A stretch of DNA of 64,000 nucleotides from Adiantum capillus-veneris (GCA_014529385.2 CM043957.1:85191881-85255880), one strand, 5' to 3'. Shown: positions 1 through 10,790, numbered from the stretch's first letter. Notes: generated by a model not told the origin, from the letters alone. Program-made: numbers and translations.

Positions 1-304
1 ATGTGTTCTTCAAGATTGCTTCTGTTGTGGGCTTAGCTCCTTCAATCTGAGCTTCCTTTGGAGCTTTGACCTGTTCCACATCAGCCACTACTTCTAAGAA
101 GGCTCCATCAATGTTAGATAGCATAGAGATTGGCGTAATCTTAGCAACAATGAAGGGCTCGTCAGTTGGGTCAGGTTATGGAAGTGGAGATGGACGAGAT
201 TGACATGTTGGCAAGCTGAGACCAAGAGCTGCTCTTTGTGCTCAAGTGACGTCAACGGGCTCCCCCACTTGTTGTGGACTAACTTCATGAGTAGAAGGTG
301 ATGG
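1..304. other. unassigned sequence, window edge
   Basis: No recognisable gene. A short minus-strand reading frame (94-288) has no motif that I can identify. The stretch lies just downstream, on the minus strand, of the zinc-knuckle fragment at 305-574, so it is probably more of the same decayed retroelement. Confidence 0.4.
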
Positions 305-574
305 CTAAAGGATGGTGTTCACTGCGATCAGATTGATCTTCGAGAATGTGAAATCTTGTTGGTTTTGAGTTGGCCCTGAAGATGAGGATGCCCTTTTCTT
401 GGGACAATCCTTACTGTAGTGGTCCTTAGACTCTGGACAATGACGACAAGGACAAGACCCTTCATGTAAAGGAAACTTGCTTTGGTAATGCCCATATTCT
501 CCACATCTATAGCATAATATTGGCTGATTTGATGGACGAAACAGGGGACGAGATGGTCTCTGCTCTTGTTGCAT
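305..574 (-). pseudogene. gag: zinc-knuckle fragment of a decayed retroelement gag (element G)
   Basis: A minus-strand open stretch with two nucleocapsid-type zinc knuckles. The first reads CYRCGEYGHYQSKF, so its fourth ligand is Phe instead of Cys. The second reads CRHCPESKDHYSKDC and keeps all four C/C/H/C ligands. A basic, serine-rich tail follows. Retroelement gag proteins use such knuckles to bind their RNA. There is no intact start: stops lie upstream on the minus strand. It is separated from the gag core at 1237-2392 by about 660 bp of non-coding DNA, so either the two are pieces of one element with an insertion between them or they come from two elements. Confidence 0.6.
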
Positions 575-1236
575 GGAGTTGGAAGCTCGGGGGATTCACT
601 CTATATACAAAATGGGACGCCACCTGCGAGCGAACAACTTTGATAACACCCCTATATACGACTCATATCAGGGAATATGACCCCCCTTTTTACACTTATA
701 CGACAATCAATGTAGAAAACTATCATACCCCTATCTTACATATAAAATTTAGCTCACATGATCTAGCTTAGTAAAACTCATCAAAGAGCGTGCAACATAG
801 TGACTAGCAATGTACTAAGGAACCACTTCTATTGATAACTAGATTTACTCCCAATGTGTCTTAGTTTGACTTTCAAACTATATGCCCATTCACTCTAGCT
901 ACTCGTCTAATTCTGACCCATCTAAATTACTCAAAAAACATGGTTATAAATTTTTGTTAGGTTCTCCATGTAAATTTGCATCTATAAAAACTCTTTATAT
1001 CTTTCATCTCTCAACCAATTAACTATAGCCACAAAACAAGAGCTTTATACAAAGTAGTGTTAGCACTTGCATGTCTCTTTGTAGATATCGACTCACAAGT
1101 TCGAGGGAAGACTCTTTTGGGAAGCCATGATTTTGAAACACAAAACCCCCCTCTCATTTTTACCTTTTCTCACTTCTAATACCCCCTCCCTTATTTTTAA
1201 GCTTGGGGGATAAATTATTGGGGACCTGCCCCTAAC
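575..1236. other. non-coding stretch between two gag fragments
   Basis: AT-rich, with no coding capacity that I recognise. A 12-bp inverted repeat (CGGGGGATTCAC at 588-599, its complement at 1307-1318) brackets the stretch, which may mark an inserted element. No target-site duplication is evident outside it. Confidence 0.35.
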
Positions 1237-2392
1237 TTATACGTTTATGTAACTTGTAAATAAAACCCCCTCCCTTGAACTTACGTGGTGTGGTAAGTTT
1301 TCCATGGTGAATCCCCCGGGGTTGGAAGATGAGGTCAAGAAGCTCTGAGGGGCTGAGGGAGCATGAGAATGATAAAAATTTTGAGACGGAAAAGTACCTG
1401 ACATACCGTGGATAGTAGGGGTATTGAGTAAAGGTGGCATGTAATTTGGATGGCCAGAGGGGGCAACCTTATTGGATGTTGGTGCTAGCCCTTGTTGGAG
1501 AGATGGACCAAGAATTTGTTGTATTTGCCGCAATCCCTTGATATAGTAGCAATCCTTGTCTTCATGTCCAAACTTTTTGCATAAGTGGAAATAGGCACAA
1601 AGGGGACAGTCCTGTGGAGGGTGTCTTGGAGAGCGTCATGAGCTGCACCATACCATAGCCTTAGTCTCCTGTTGAGACTCAAGCTCTTCTAGCTCCCTCT
1701 TGATTTGATCCAACGCCTCGTGATGTGGGGGCTTCTCTTGTCTAAGAGAGATTGATTTCTCCTCTTGAAGAGAGCGTTGTAGTTTTAGGGCTTTAAGTTC
1801 CCTATGTAAAGAAGTCAAAGGGTCAGATGGACTCTCCAAAAGTACAGAGACAATCTCTACCTGAGAAGAGTCGGTGAACAACTTCCTTGCCCCCTCTATC
1901 CTAGTTGCAGCTGCAACAAACTCCTCCAGGGTGGCATCACGTCGGAGATTCTCTCTGAGTTTTTGTTGATAAGTCTTTGGAAGAGGCTTATCTACCCATT
2001 TCTTGACCATAAAATCACCTGGTTTCTGAGGAAGCTTGGTGACCAGAGACTTTGTTTGGGTCATGAGTTCTGCAAAAGTCTCTTTGGGCTGAAGCAACAA
2101 GTTGGCCAACTCATCCAGGACCTTTTCTTGGAACTTGCCTAGTTTGAAAGCTTCACAAAATTGTAGCCCAAGTAGCAAAGTGGTTCTCTACAAAGTGACT
2201 GTACCACTTGTTTGCTAATCCATCCAAGGTAGATGGGAAGAGTACTAAGTAGCCATCTTCTCAATTGAGGCCACGACATCTGCAGAGAGAAACAAACCTA
2301 CGGGCATGGTCGTCCACATCCTCTGTGGAGAGACCCTTGAAAGTCGGAAACTTAATAATCACCTTAGCAAGAACGCTTGTGAGTTCCTCCAT
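1237..2392 (-). pseudogene. gag: broken gag core of element G (Retrotrans_gag type)
   Basis: Read on the minus strand from an ATG at 2390-2392, the translation begins MEELTSVLAK and runs into a gag-like helical core. It includes VDDHARRFVSL and a STLDGLANKWYSHF motif of the kind seen in plant gag (small residue, W-Y/F, helix). It is interrupted by in-frame stops and shifts frame near 2180. The next open frame (2178-1636) continues with gag text including FMVKKWVDKPLPKTYQQKL. A CCHC-like cluster (C-x5-C-x4-H-x4-C) lies near 1560-1620 in a further frame. At least two frameshifts and two stops make it non-functional. The lineage is probably Ty3/gypsy, but no reverse transcriptase remains to decide. 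Confidence 0.65.
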
Positions 2393-2651
2393 AGCCGTCT
2401 ATGCAGGAGCTTGTTGCATTGAATCTTGTTGTAACATAGTGGATGAGAAGTTTATTTATGGGGGTGACTAGGGAGGTGTAGAACTGGTTGAGGGGGAACA
2501 TAGGGTTAATGGGGCTGGACTTTTGCTTGGCAAGAAGAGTTGACCCTTCATGTGGTAGTACTTCAAAGGACTTAGTAGTGGGCTTTGTCGCTCTTTTGAT
2601 TGCCTTGTGTGTGTCATGTAGTACCCAAAAGCCCTCCCATTCTGTGAGCAA

Positions 2652-2839
2652 GAAGACCTTTAATTACTGCACACTAGTCCAGACTCCACTAGACCAGGGC
2701 AAGTGACTAGACCTCATGGCTAGACCTAGACTAGGGCAAGTGACTAGACTTGTTGGCTAGACTGGACGAGAGAGGACTAGACCCAGCCTAGAAACTACTA
2801 GACCAAGATGAGAGACTTAGACCAAGACAAGCCAGGACG
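2652..2839. repeat. CTAGAC-rich degenerate repeat (left half)
   Basis: The phrases gactagac, ggctagac and gggcaagtgactagac recur irregularly. The same vocabulary resumes at 10727-10790, on the other side of element A, so this is one repeat split by A's insertion. Confidence 0.7.
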
Positions 2840-2844
2840 AGTGA
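2840..2844. repeat. target-site duplication of element A, left copy (AGTGA)
   Basis: AGTGA directly precedes the first LTR and is repeated exactly at 10727-10731 after the third LTR. A 5-bp duplication is the usual product of a retroelement integrase. Confidence 0.85.
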
Positions 2845-3518
2845 CGTTGGGAGAAGAGGTGGAGATCGACCGCTTATAATATTCAACACAAGCTTTCAAG
2901 CCATCACCATCAAACTGTCCACCTCTTCTTCCAATTTCCAAGCACACACACTCACCTAGACTATCACACACACACACACACACACATAGTAAACATAGAA
3001 TTGACATAGACAATTTGTAAGAGAGGTGTAAGAGATGGAGACTAGATTAGAGAGTACACAACAAAATAACCATAGCTTAAGAGAGTAGAGAAGAGAATCT
3101 GCAAGAGAAACGCCTAAATCTAGCCCCAAACTCCACGGCACCTCTCTTGTGGAGTTGGTATTTAGTATATTACTTTGAGTTTAAGGTGCCAAAAATTGAG
3201 GCCCCTCTTTTACAACCACTTTACTTTTGCAAATGAGTGAAGCTCATTAGTTCTTGCATGACCCATAAGGGGAGTTCCCACTACAACTATATACAGAGCC
3301 ATAGTGGCTTATTGAAATGATGTTCTAAGATACTGTGCAAATATAAAGTGGCCAAGAATAGTTGCCATCACCTCTTCATCAACTCCCCACATTCCACTCT
3401 ACAAAATCATCATCAACTCAATTAGTAAAATAAATAGATAGCACATAATTAACCATTACGCCCAGCTATCCCAATTGCAGCTAACCACTACAATAGGAGG
3501 GTGCCCAGTCTCGTAACA
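2845..3518 (-). repeat. element A LTR1 (3' LTR in coding sense)
   Basis: 674 bp, ending gtctcgtaaca. Its first base is C (CGTTGGGAG) where LTR2 and LTR3 have TGTTGGGAG, so the terminal TG is mutated. It holds a (CA)11 tract at 2965-2986. A 10-bp stretch present in the other two copies is missing near 3021. Confidence 0.9.
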
Positions 3519-3529
3519 TCGCTCCCATT
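3519..3529 (-). promoter_or_regulatory. probable polypurine tract of element A
   Basis: On the minus strand AATGGGAGCGA sits directly before LTR1, the expected place for the plus-strand primer. It is short and imperfect. Confidence 0.5.
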
Positions 3530-3566
3530 AGGGATAGCAACTGTCCTCAGTTGCTCAGTAGAGAAA

Positions 3567-3872
3567 TCAACTGGACCGTGAGTGATGGAAAGTGTGGAGA
3601 AGGTCGGGGAAGTTGCAAAAAAACTTTTCAGGCATCCATTTGGCATCCTCTCTAGGGTGGCCCTTGAAAGTCAAAAGGTAACGGTTATAAACCATTCCAG
3701 TGCGTGTAGTGGTGGTCTCATGGTCAACTATTTTGTCAGGGATAAGTTGCTCTTCTTGGTCTACAAGTGAAGGTGGGTCTTCATAAATGTGGTGTGTAGG
3801 TAAGGGTCATCGGAATGGGCGTAAAAGACTAATGTGAAAGGCATTGTGAATGTGCCAATGTGCAGGTAGGTC
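3567..3872 (-). pseudogene. pol: element A pol C-terminus with chromodomain
   Basis: The minus-strand frame reads through [20 protein letters not shown], the conserved end of chromoviral integrase, then a stop (probably CGA to TGA). It continues with VYNRYLLTFKGHPREDAKWM, which matches the aromatic strand and acidic-W core of a chromodomain. The frame stops at 3567-3569, just inside LTR1's border. Chromodomains of this type direct integration to particular chromatin. This stretch is the best lineage marker of element A. Confidence 0.8.
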
Positions 3873-4192
3873 TAAACGAAAAGAAACGTCGTTAATGACA
3901 GTTGAAATTTTGAAAGGTCCATAAAAACGAGGAGCAAGCTTAACAAAGACATTAGTATCAACACTTTTGATCCTTCGTTTTTCGATGCGAAGTAAAACAT
4001 GATCACCTTCTTTGAAATGGTGTGCACAATATTAGAAAGACGTGAAGTAGGAGTAGGAAGTGAGTGACCATATACAATTTCAAAGGGAGATTTACCCGTG
4101 GCAGTGTGAGTGGTGTTGTTGTATGCAAATTGCAAAATATGTAGGTAGTCATCCCATTTCTTAGGTTGAGAGGAAACATAAGCTTTCAACAA
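3872..4192 (-). pseudogene. pol: element A integrase, C-terminal part of catalytic core
   Basis: Contains KKWDDYLHILQFAYNNTTHT followed by GKSPFEIVYGHSLPTP, the standard end of the Ty3/gypsy integrase core. It shifts frame after about residue 50. The catalytic glutamate region lies in the broken stretch between this fragment and 4322. Confidence 0.8.
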
Positions 4193-4321
4193 GTCAATAA
4201 TAGTGCGGTTGGTGACTTCTGTTTGACCATTAGATTCAGGATGAAATGCAGAAGTGAAGTCAAGTGTAGTGCCAAGATTTTCAAATACAGTAGTCCAAAA
4301 CGCACTACAAAATTTTGAGTC

Positions 4322-4567
4322 TCAATCGGAAATAATCACTTTAGGCAAACCATGATGTGGAAAAACAGTCTTCAGAAACAAAAGTGCAGCTTGATGTGTT
4401 GTGAGTGTTTTCTTACATGGAACAAAGTACGCTTGTTTAGAGAAACGATCAATAATAGTCCATATCATGTCATGTTTGTGTGTTGTGAGTGGGAAACCAG
4501 TAACAAAATCCCTGGAAATATGTTCCCAAGGTCTTTCAGGGATGGGGAGAGGGTGTAAAAGTCCCAA
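4322..4567 (-). pseudogene. pol: element A integrase, N-terminal part of catalytic core
   Basis: Reads PWEHISRDFVTGFPL and ends VIISD, giving the first two catalytic aspartates of the DDE triad. A stop follows immediately where family members have R after SD (CGA to TGA). It joins the preceding zinc-binding domain across one more frame break at about 4570. Confidence 0.85.
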
Positions 4568-4571
4568 TTTC

Positions 4572-5495
4572 TTACCTGTAGCTGCTTTGATTTTTTTGAC
4601 AGATCAAACAAGTTGACACATACTGTTTAACATCTATTCTCATATTAGGCCAATAGAAATCACGACATAAATTTTGAAAGGTGGCAGCAAATCCTCTATG
4701 TCCAGCATAAGGTGGTTTGTACAATTCTTCAATAATTAATGTACGAAAAGGTTTAGTCACACACAATTTTTTTTTGAAATAAAGGAAGTTTTCTTGAATA
4801 GTGTATTCGAGAAATGTGTGTACAGAATTATCAAGCATGTGCAACCATGTCGTTTTGAAGTCATCATCATGTGCATAAGTGTCAGGCATAGTGTCAAAGG
4901 AAGTTCCCGTAATGGTTGATAGATGATTAAGTGAGGGTCTTCTACTCAAAGCATCAGCTACAACGTTTTCTTTACCAGGTTGGTATTGAATGTTGGGGTG
5001 GAAACTTTGAATAAAAGCGGCCCACTTAATATGTCTATCATCTATTAAGGGCTGAGAAAGTAAATATTTGATACTTTGTTGATCAGTTTTAATGATCAAG
5101 TCAGTACCCATTACATAGTGTTCCCAAATTTTCAATGCATGTACCAGAGCAATCAACTCTTTATCATAAGTACTTAACTTTGTTTCAGACGGTTTGAATT
5201 TATGACTTTTGAAAGCAATTGGATGGTTATCTTGCATAAGGACTGCACCGATACCTTTCCCACTAGCATCAGTGACTACCACAAAGAATGGTATTTCAAA
5301 ATCAGGCAATTGCAATACAGGTGCATTAGTCAAAGCATGTTTAAGTGCATTAAATGAGCTTTCTTGCAAATCAGTCCATTCATAAGGCGTGTTTTTCTTC
5401 AATAAGAAAGTCAAATAATGTGCTTTGTAAGCAAAATTACGAACAAATTTCCTGTAATAGCTACAAAGACCAATAAAAGATCGTAGCTCGTGCAA
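4572..5495 (-). pseudogene. pol: element A reverse-transcriptase connection, RNase H and integrase zinc domain
   Basis: The order is the RT thumb (HELRSFIGLCSYYRKFV), then RNase H with VVTDASGKGIGAVL, the TYDKELIALVHAL helix, IIKTDQQSIKYLL and VVADALSRR. That supplies all the usual acidic residues. The HHCC zinc-binding domain of integrase follows (AGHRGFAATFQ to CLICQ). The RNase H looks chemically complete. The fragment is frameshifted relative to the upstream RT near 5490, where the two frames overlap by about 85 bp. Confidence 0.88.
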
Positions 5496-6016
5496 GTTTT
5501 GGGTCTAGGCCAGGATTGAATGGCTTCAATTTTCTTTGGATCGACATGTATTCCCTTACCCGATACAATATGTCCCAAATATTCAATTTCATATTGGAAA
5601 AATGAACTCTTTTCAGGATTCAAATACAAGTGATTTTGTGCAAGTAGATCAAATACACGTGTTAAATGTTGCTTATGCTCTTCTTCAGATTTACTGAATA
5701 CCAAAATGTCATCAAAAAATACAATCACAAAATCTTGATGGTCAATGAAAATGCGATTCATCATGCGTGTCAATGTAGCTGGTGCATTTGTCAAACCAAA
5801 TGGCATGACAAGAAATTCATAGTGTCCAGTTTGTGTTCTGAAAGCAGTTTTGTAGACATCATGTTCAAACATTTTGACTTGGTGATACCCTGATTCAAGG
5901 TCAATTTTGCTAAAGATGTTTGCCCCTTTCAGTTTGTCTAGTAGATCATCCACTCTAGGAATAGGAAACCTATTCTTAATGGTGATCTTGTTTAAAGCCC
6001 TGTAGTCGATACACAT
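5411..6016 (-). pseudogene. pol: element A reverse transcriptase palm and fingers
   Basis: Contains MCIDYRALNKITIKNRFPIP, DLESGYHQVKM, the FLVMPFGLTNAPATL motif and the catalytic FFDDILVFSK (F-F-D-D in place of the common Y-x-D-D). LGHIVSGKGIHVDPKKIEAI follows. This is a typical Ty3/gypsy RT. A stop at about 6080 separates it from the upstream protease frame. Confidence 0.9.
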
Positions 6017-6079
6017 ACGAAAGGTTCCATTTTTCTTCTTGACAAGAAGTACTGGAGCTCCGTATGGTGAACTACTAGG

Positions 6080-7390
6080 TCAGATTAGGCCTCGGTCAAG
6101 TAAATCAGTGATTTGAGTTTGTATTTCCCTGTGTGCGGTAGGATTTACACGATAAGGTGCTCTACAAGGAGGTTCACTACCCGGTATGATGTTAATTTTG
6201 TGGTCTTCGGGGCGTGATGGTGGAATTCCAGGTGGCAGATCATGCATGAAACAGTCTTTAAATTGTGAGAGAAATTCATCGTGTGTGGAATTACGTGAAG
6301 TTTCCATTTCAGTAGAAATTTGATTTACCAATATTAGATATGTTTTCCCCTGTTTTTGAGTTGCTCGTTTGGCTTGAGTGTGAGAGAGGAGTGGAAATTT
6401 TTTTTGTGCCAGTGTTGCTTGGATGGAGAAAGTTTTATTATTATGAGTGAGAGACATCGTACGTGTTTTATAATTAATCAACGGGTCAAATTCGTGACGA
6501 AATGGCATTCCCAAAATCATATCAAGTCCATGCAATGGTGCTACCAAAAATGTACGTGCTTGTGTGAATTCACCAATCCAAACTTCAACAGTGACTTGAG
6601 TTTTGCAATTAAAACGTTGATTATTAAAAACAGTTTTTACCTTGTGAGGTGATGAAATTTCAAAGAGTGATAGTTGCTGTGCCAATCGTGTGGAAATGAA
6701 ATCATGGCTACTGCCATCATCTAGCAGAATGGTGACATTTTCGCCCTTAACAGTGCCTTGCACTTTAAACAAAGTGTGAGGAGATAGAGGAGTACCTGAG
6801 GATGGGTTGTCATCGTTATCATAATTAGGATCATATCCCTCACCGTCGTTAACTTCCACTTCATTGTCGTCGGGTGTAGCATCTTCGATGAGGTTAAGAG
6901 TAGCTCCGTTGGGGTGGTTGTTGTTGAAGGGTTTCTGATAATAATTCCTGTTGACTCCATTTGAATGGCCATTGGATTGACCATTGCCCTTAGCATGACC
7001 ATTTGGGCACTTATCTGCATAGTGACCATACTGAAAGCATTTAAAACACTTCACCTTTTTGTTACCATTAGAATTTGGAGGAGAATGCTGGTTGAAAGAA
7101 TTTTGGTTGCCTCGCTGCTGGGGGTTGTTGGTGTTGTTGCTCATATGAGGTTGAGCAGTGGTAGGAGGATTGTCAAATCTTCGTCTTTTGAAGAAAGTAC
7201 GGCTTTGGTGTTTACTTTTGTCAAAGTTAGGAGAAAAAGGAGGTCTCTTGTTGCGGTTAGTGTTAGCAGGTTGATCAGTGTGAGAGGCATGTCCACCTTT
7301 CTTCTTTTCTGCGTTGAGAGCCAAGTTAATGGCCTTTGACAGAGAATCTGGTTTGAACATATCTACCTCAGCACTAATTTGTAGTGCCAA
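6080..7390 (-). pseudogene. pol: element A gag C-terminus, zinc knuckle, protease and start of RT
   Basis: A 436-codon open stretch. Near the front is CFKCFQYGHYADKC, an intact CCHC knuckle, followed by an Asn/Gly-rich linker. Then comes a retropepsin with ILLDDGSSHDFIS, so the active-site triplet is D-D-G instead of D-S/T-G. The GLDMILGMPF flap-side motif is also present. The RT entry DLPPGIPPSRPEDHKI ends the frame before a stop. The D-D-G change would probably impair proteolysis. Confidence 0.88.
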
Positions 7391-7405
7391 GTCTGATATG
7401 TACTT

Positions 7406-7958
7406 TCACTTCAATTTCCTGCGACTAATATGTTCAATAGCTTGCAATTGAATTAGACAATTCCAAAAATGGTCAGTGTAACCCTGTACATCTTCATTTC
7501 TACCCTGTCGAATTAAATCCCATTGACGTCTTGCTTTAGCTTTGTACTGTGTGGGCAAAAATTGGGGTACGTAAAAACAATTTTTTAAATGCATTCCATG
7601 TGCGTGGTCTTCTTCCATGTTGTTTGGTGGCGTTCCACCACAATGCAGCACTACTAGTGAGATGATTGGATGCACACTTTACCATTTCACGCTCGGGAAA
7701 GTCTTCATCATGAAAATAGTCATCTAGTTGACTAACCCATGCTAGAACCGTGCTAGCATCTTTAGTGCCATCAAAATCTTTGAAAGTGAAGGCCTTTCTG
7801 CTAATTTTGTTTTTCTTGGGTGCCGGTTCAGATTCGGTGCGTGCAGAATACAATAATTTATCTTCAAGTTCTTGCCTTCGCATGCATTCATATGTGAGTG
7901 ACTGCTGCAAATTTTGAAGCTGCTCTGCAATCGTGGGTGCATGAGGAAGATGTGCCAT
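7406..7958 (-). pseudogene. gag: element A gag (two overlapping frames)
   Basis: The start is taken as the ATG at 7956-7958 (MAHLPHAPTIAEQLQ), which begins the frame with a short coiled-coil-like segment. The gag core follows: FKDFDGTKDASTVLAWVSQL, EDFPEREMVKCASNHLTSSA and ALWWNA. A frameshift near 7560 moves the reading into a second frame with FLPTQYKAKARRQWDLIRQG, which ends at 7406 just before the zinc-knuckle frame. Confidence 0.85.
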
Positions 7959-9288
7959 GATGGCGTGCTTTTTTTTTCTTTTTTAATAAATAATAAAGTG
8001 ATAATGCTTAAAAAGGCTATTTGGTGATATTTACAGTTGCAATGTGCGACATAAAATAAAATAAATAACAAAAATGTAATGTACTTAACTGAAAAAGAGC
8101 GGTGGCGTCCAGTCCAAAATGGCGATGCGCTAGGAAATTGCCAGAGAAGAGACAGTCCGACGGTGCGTCACCGAGCGAGTTGAATTTGTAGCATCCGGTC
8201 TCCCTTATCCTCCCGAAAGAAGCCAACAATGTCAATTGTAGAAGAGGAGTCCGCAATTTATTCAATTGAGTGATAAGTTTTTTGATTAATTTTGACGATG
8301 TTCGGATTCTCGGGGAATAAATTTGCAGCTCCATTGAGATAGTCGGTATCAAGGAGGAAGTAGTTGGAAAAGCCGATAATTTTCGTTGCAAAAATATTTA
8401 GCAACTCGGTGGTTGTCCTTCCACTTCTTGGTGGCAGGAGTTCGATACCTCTTTGAAAACAATAGCCCTTTGTGACCGAATGAGGGGGAGTCGATCGATT
8501 TGGGAAGCCGTCAAGTGGAGAGCACCATAGGCAGTAGGGGTGAATGGGAGTTAAGCAAGGGCGGCCGAAGTAACACGTGAAAGCCCTTTGGAGGTTTTTG
8601 GTAAAAAAATTTGGGAATTGCAGTGGGTGGCCGGCCAAAGAGTGCCTAGCCAATACATTAAGCCTCACTTTGTTTTTAAAGTGTGTAAAGGCTTTATATA
8701 AAGCCTTGCATGGTGGCGACGGGCATGTAGGTTTCAGCAGGCAGTGCGATGAAGACAAGGCCGAGGGCGACCCGCAGAAGCTCCTGCTGCCGACGTGCAT
8801 GCACAGGAAAACAACCCCGAGGCCCAAGCAACCAGATGTATGCAGTCGTAGCTCGATTTGGCAGAGGTCGTCAGGGCTAAGTAGTTGCGACTAAGGGCCT
8901 GCTCCCACGTAGATTGGAGAAGCCCGAGCCTCTTGGAGATGCTAGTTGAGGTCGGAATTTGCGTAGATAATAAGCTCTTGGAATCCTCTAGAATAGCTGC
9001 AAAATTTTCTCTTCTCTTCTTCGCCGCTTCTTGCTTTCCTTCAATCTTCAAGTCTTTGTAGCAAGACTTCAAAGCTTTGCCTATTTCAAAGCTTGCCGAT
9101 TTCAAAGCTCCGCCGGTTTTGAAGTGTGTCGATATAGGTTTTCCTTGATTCTTGATCGAAATCTACAATTCCTTAATGAAAAATTTCACCCAAATTTCTA
9201 AGATGTACCTCTGCTTTTGCAACCATAGCTTCTTAATTGACGAATTGGAGTCTTCTTTTTCGCATAATTACTCCAATTGAACGGAACC
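7959..9288 (-). other. element A 5' leader
   Basis: About 1.3 kb between primer site and gag. A 123-codon minus-strand frame (8734-9105) and a 189-codon one (8258-8827) occur here, but I recognise no domain in either. The stretch most likely serves as a transcribed leader with packaging signals. Confidence 0.6.
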
Positions 9289-9302
9289 TGGCTCTGATAC
9301 CA
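9289..9302 (-). promoter_or_regulatory. element A primer-binding site (initiator tRNA-Met)
   Basis: The minus strand reads TGGTATCAGAGCCA, the standard plant complement of the initiator tRNA-Met 3' end. It lies one base inside LTR2. Confidence 0.92.
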
Positions 9303-9303
9303 T

Positions 9304-9422
9304 TGTTGGGAGAAGAGGGGGAGATCGACCGCTTATAATATTCAACACAAGCTTTCAAGCCATCACCATCAAACTGTCCACCTCTTCTTCCAATTTCCAA
9401 GCACACACACTCACCTAGACTA

Positions 9423-9486
<64 letters not shown>

Positions 9487-10021
9487 CATAGAATTGACAT
9501 AGACAATTTGTAAGAGAATGTAAGAGAGGTGTAAGAGATGGTGACTAGATTAGAGAGTACACATCAAAATAACCATAGCTTAAGAGAGTAGAGAAGAGAA
9601 TCTGCAAGAGAAAGGCCTAAATCTAGCCCCAAACTCCACGGCACCTCTCTTGTGGAGTTGGTATTTAATATATTACTTTGAGTTTAAGGTGCCAAAAATT
9701 GAGGCCCCTCTTTTACAACCACTTTACTTTTGCAAATGAGTGAAGCTCATTAGTTCTTGCATGACCCATAAGGGGAGTTCCCACTACAACTATATACAGA
9801 GCCATAGTGGCTTATTGAAATGATGTTCTAAGATACTGTGCAAATATAAAGTGGCCAAGAATAGTTGCCGTCGCCTCTTCATCAACTCCCCGCATTCCAC
9901 TCTACAAAATCATCATCAACTCAATTAGTAAAATAAATGGACAGCACATAATTAACCATTACGCCCAGCTATCCCAATTGCAGCTAACCACTACAGCAGG
10001 AGGGTGCCCAGTCTCGTAACA
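9304..10021 (-). repeat. element A LTR2
   Basis: 718 bp from TGTTGGGAG to CGTAACA. Its (CA)29 tract at 9424-9481 makes it longer than the other two copies. Confidence 0.92.
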
Positions 10022-10022
10022 T

Positions 10023-10034
10023 GCTCTGATACCA
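10023..10034 (-). promoter_or_regulatory. second primer-site fragment between LTR2 and LTR3
   Basis: Only 14 bp (10022-10035) separate the two LTRs, and they contain GGTATCAGAGC on the minus strand. So this is an LTR plus its primer site, duplicated without any internal region. Confidence 0.85.
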
Positions 10035-10035
10035 C

Positions 10036-10726
10036 TGTTGGGAGAAGAGGGGGAGATCGACCGCTTATAATATTCAACACAAGCTTTCAAGCCATCACCA
10101 TCAAACTGTCCACCTCTTCTTCCAATTTCCAAGCACACACACTCACCAGCTAGACTATCACACACACACACACACACACACACACAATAAACATAGAATT
10201 GACATAGACAATTTGTAAGAGAATGTAAGAGAGGTGTAAGAGATGGAGACTAGATTAGAGAGTACACAACAAAATAACCATAGCTTAAGAGAGTAGAGAA
10301 GAGAATCTGCAAGAGAAAGGCCTAAATCTAGCCCCAAACTCCACGGAACCTCTCTTGTGGAGTTAGTATTTAATATATTACTTTGCGTTTAAGGTGCCAA
10401 AAATTGAGGCCCCTCTTTTACAACCACTTTACTTTTGCAAATGAGTGAAGCTCATTAGTTCTTGCATGACCCATAAAGGGAGTTCCCACTACAACTATAT
10501 ACAGAGCCATAGTGGCTTATTGAAATGATGTTCTAAGATACTGTGCAAATATAAAGTGGCCAAGAATAGTTGTCGTCGCTTCTTCATCAACTCCCCGCAT
10601 TCCACTCTACAAAATCATCATAAACTCAATTAGTAAAATAAATAGACAGCACATAATTAACCATTACGTCCAGCTATCCCAATTGCAGCTAACCACTACA
10701 ACAGGAGGGTGCCCAGTCTCGTAACA
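10036..10726 (-). repeat. element A LTR3 (outer 5' LTR)
   Basis: 691 bp, TGTTGGGAG to CGTAACA, with a (CA)14 tract at 10159-10186. The target duplication AGTGA follows at once. Confidence 0.92.
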
Positions 10727-10731
10727 AGTGA
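10727..10731. repeat. target-site duplication of element A, right copy (AGTGA)
   Basis: Matches 2840-2844. The CTAGAC-rich repeat resumes directly after it and continues to about 10790. Confidence 0.85.
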
Positions 10732-10790
10732 CTAGACTAACTGGTCTAGTATGGAGCTGGACAGACCAACTGGACTACTCTAGTCCAGAC

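Larger units (their letters stand above)
2845..10726 (-). mobile_element. element A: chromovirus-type Ty3/gypsy retrotransposon with three LTRs
   Basis: A complete but inactive element read on the minus strand. The order on that strand is LTR3, a PBS fragment, LTR2, PBS, ~1.3-kb leader, gag, CCHC knuckle, protease, reverse transcriptase, RNase H, integrase, chromodomain, purine-rich tract, LTR1. The outer ends are flanked by AGTGA. The terminal chromodomain and the initiator tRNA-Met primer site place it among chromoviruses. The polyprotein is broken by frameshifts and stops. LTR1 and LTR2 differ at roughly a dozen positions by eye (about 2%), plus indels and microsatellite length, so the insertion is moderately old. 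The extra LTR plus primer-site fragment inside one target duplication is abnormal. Confidence 0.9.

Noticed and set aside
9233-9478. Cys-Val repeat protein on the minus strand (also at 2798 and 9959)
   Set aside because: Translation of the (CA)n tract inside the LTRs of element A.
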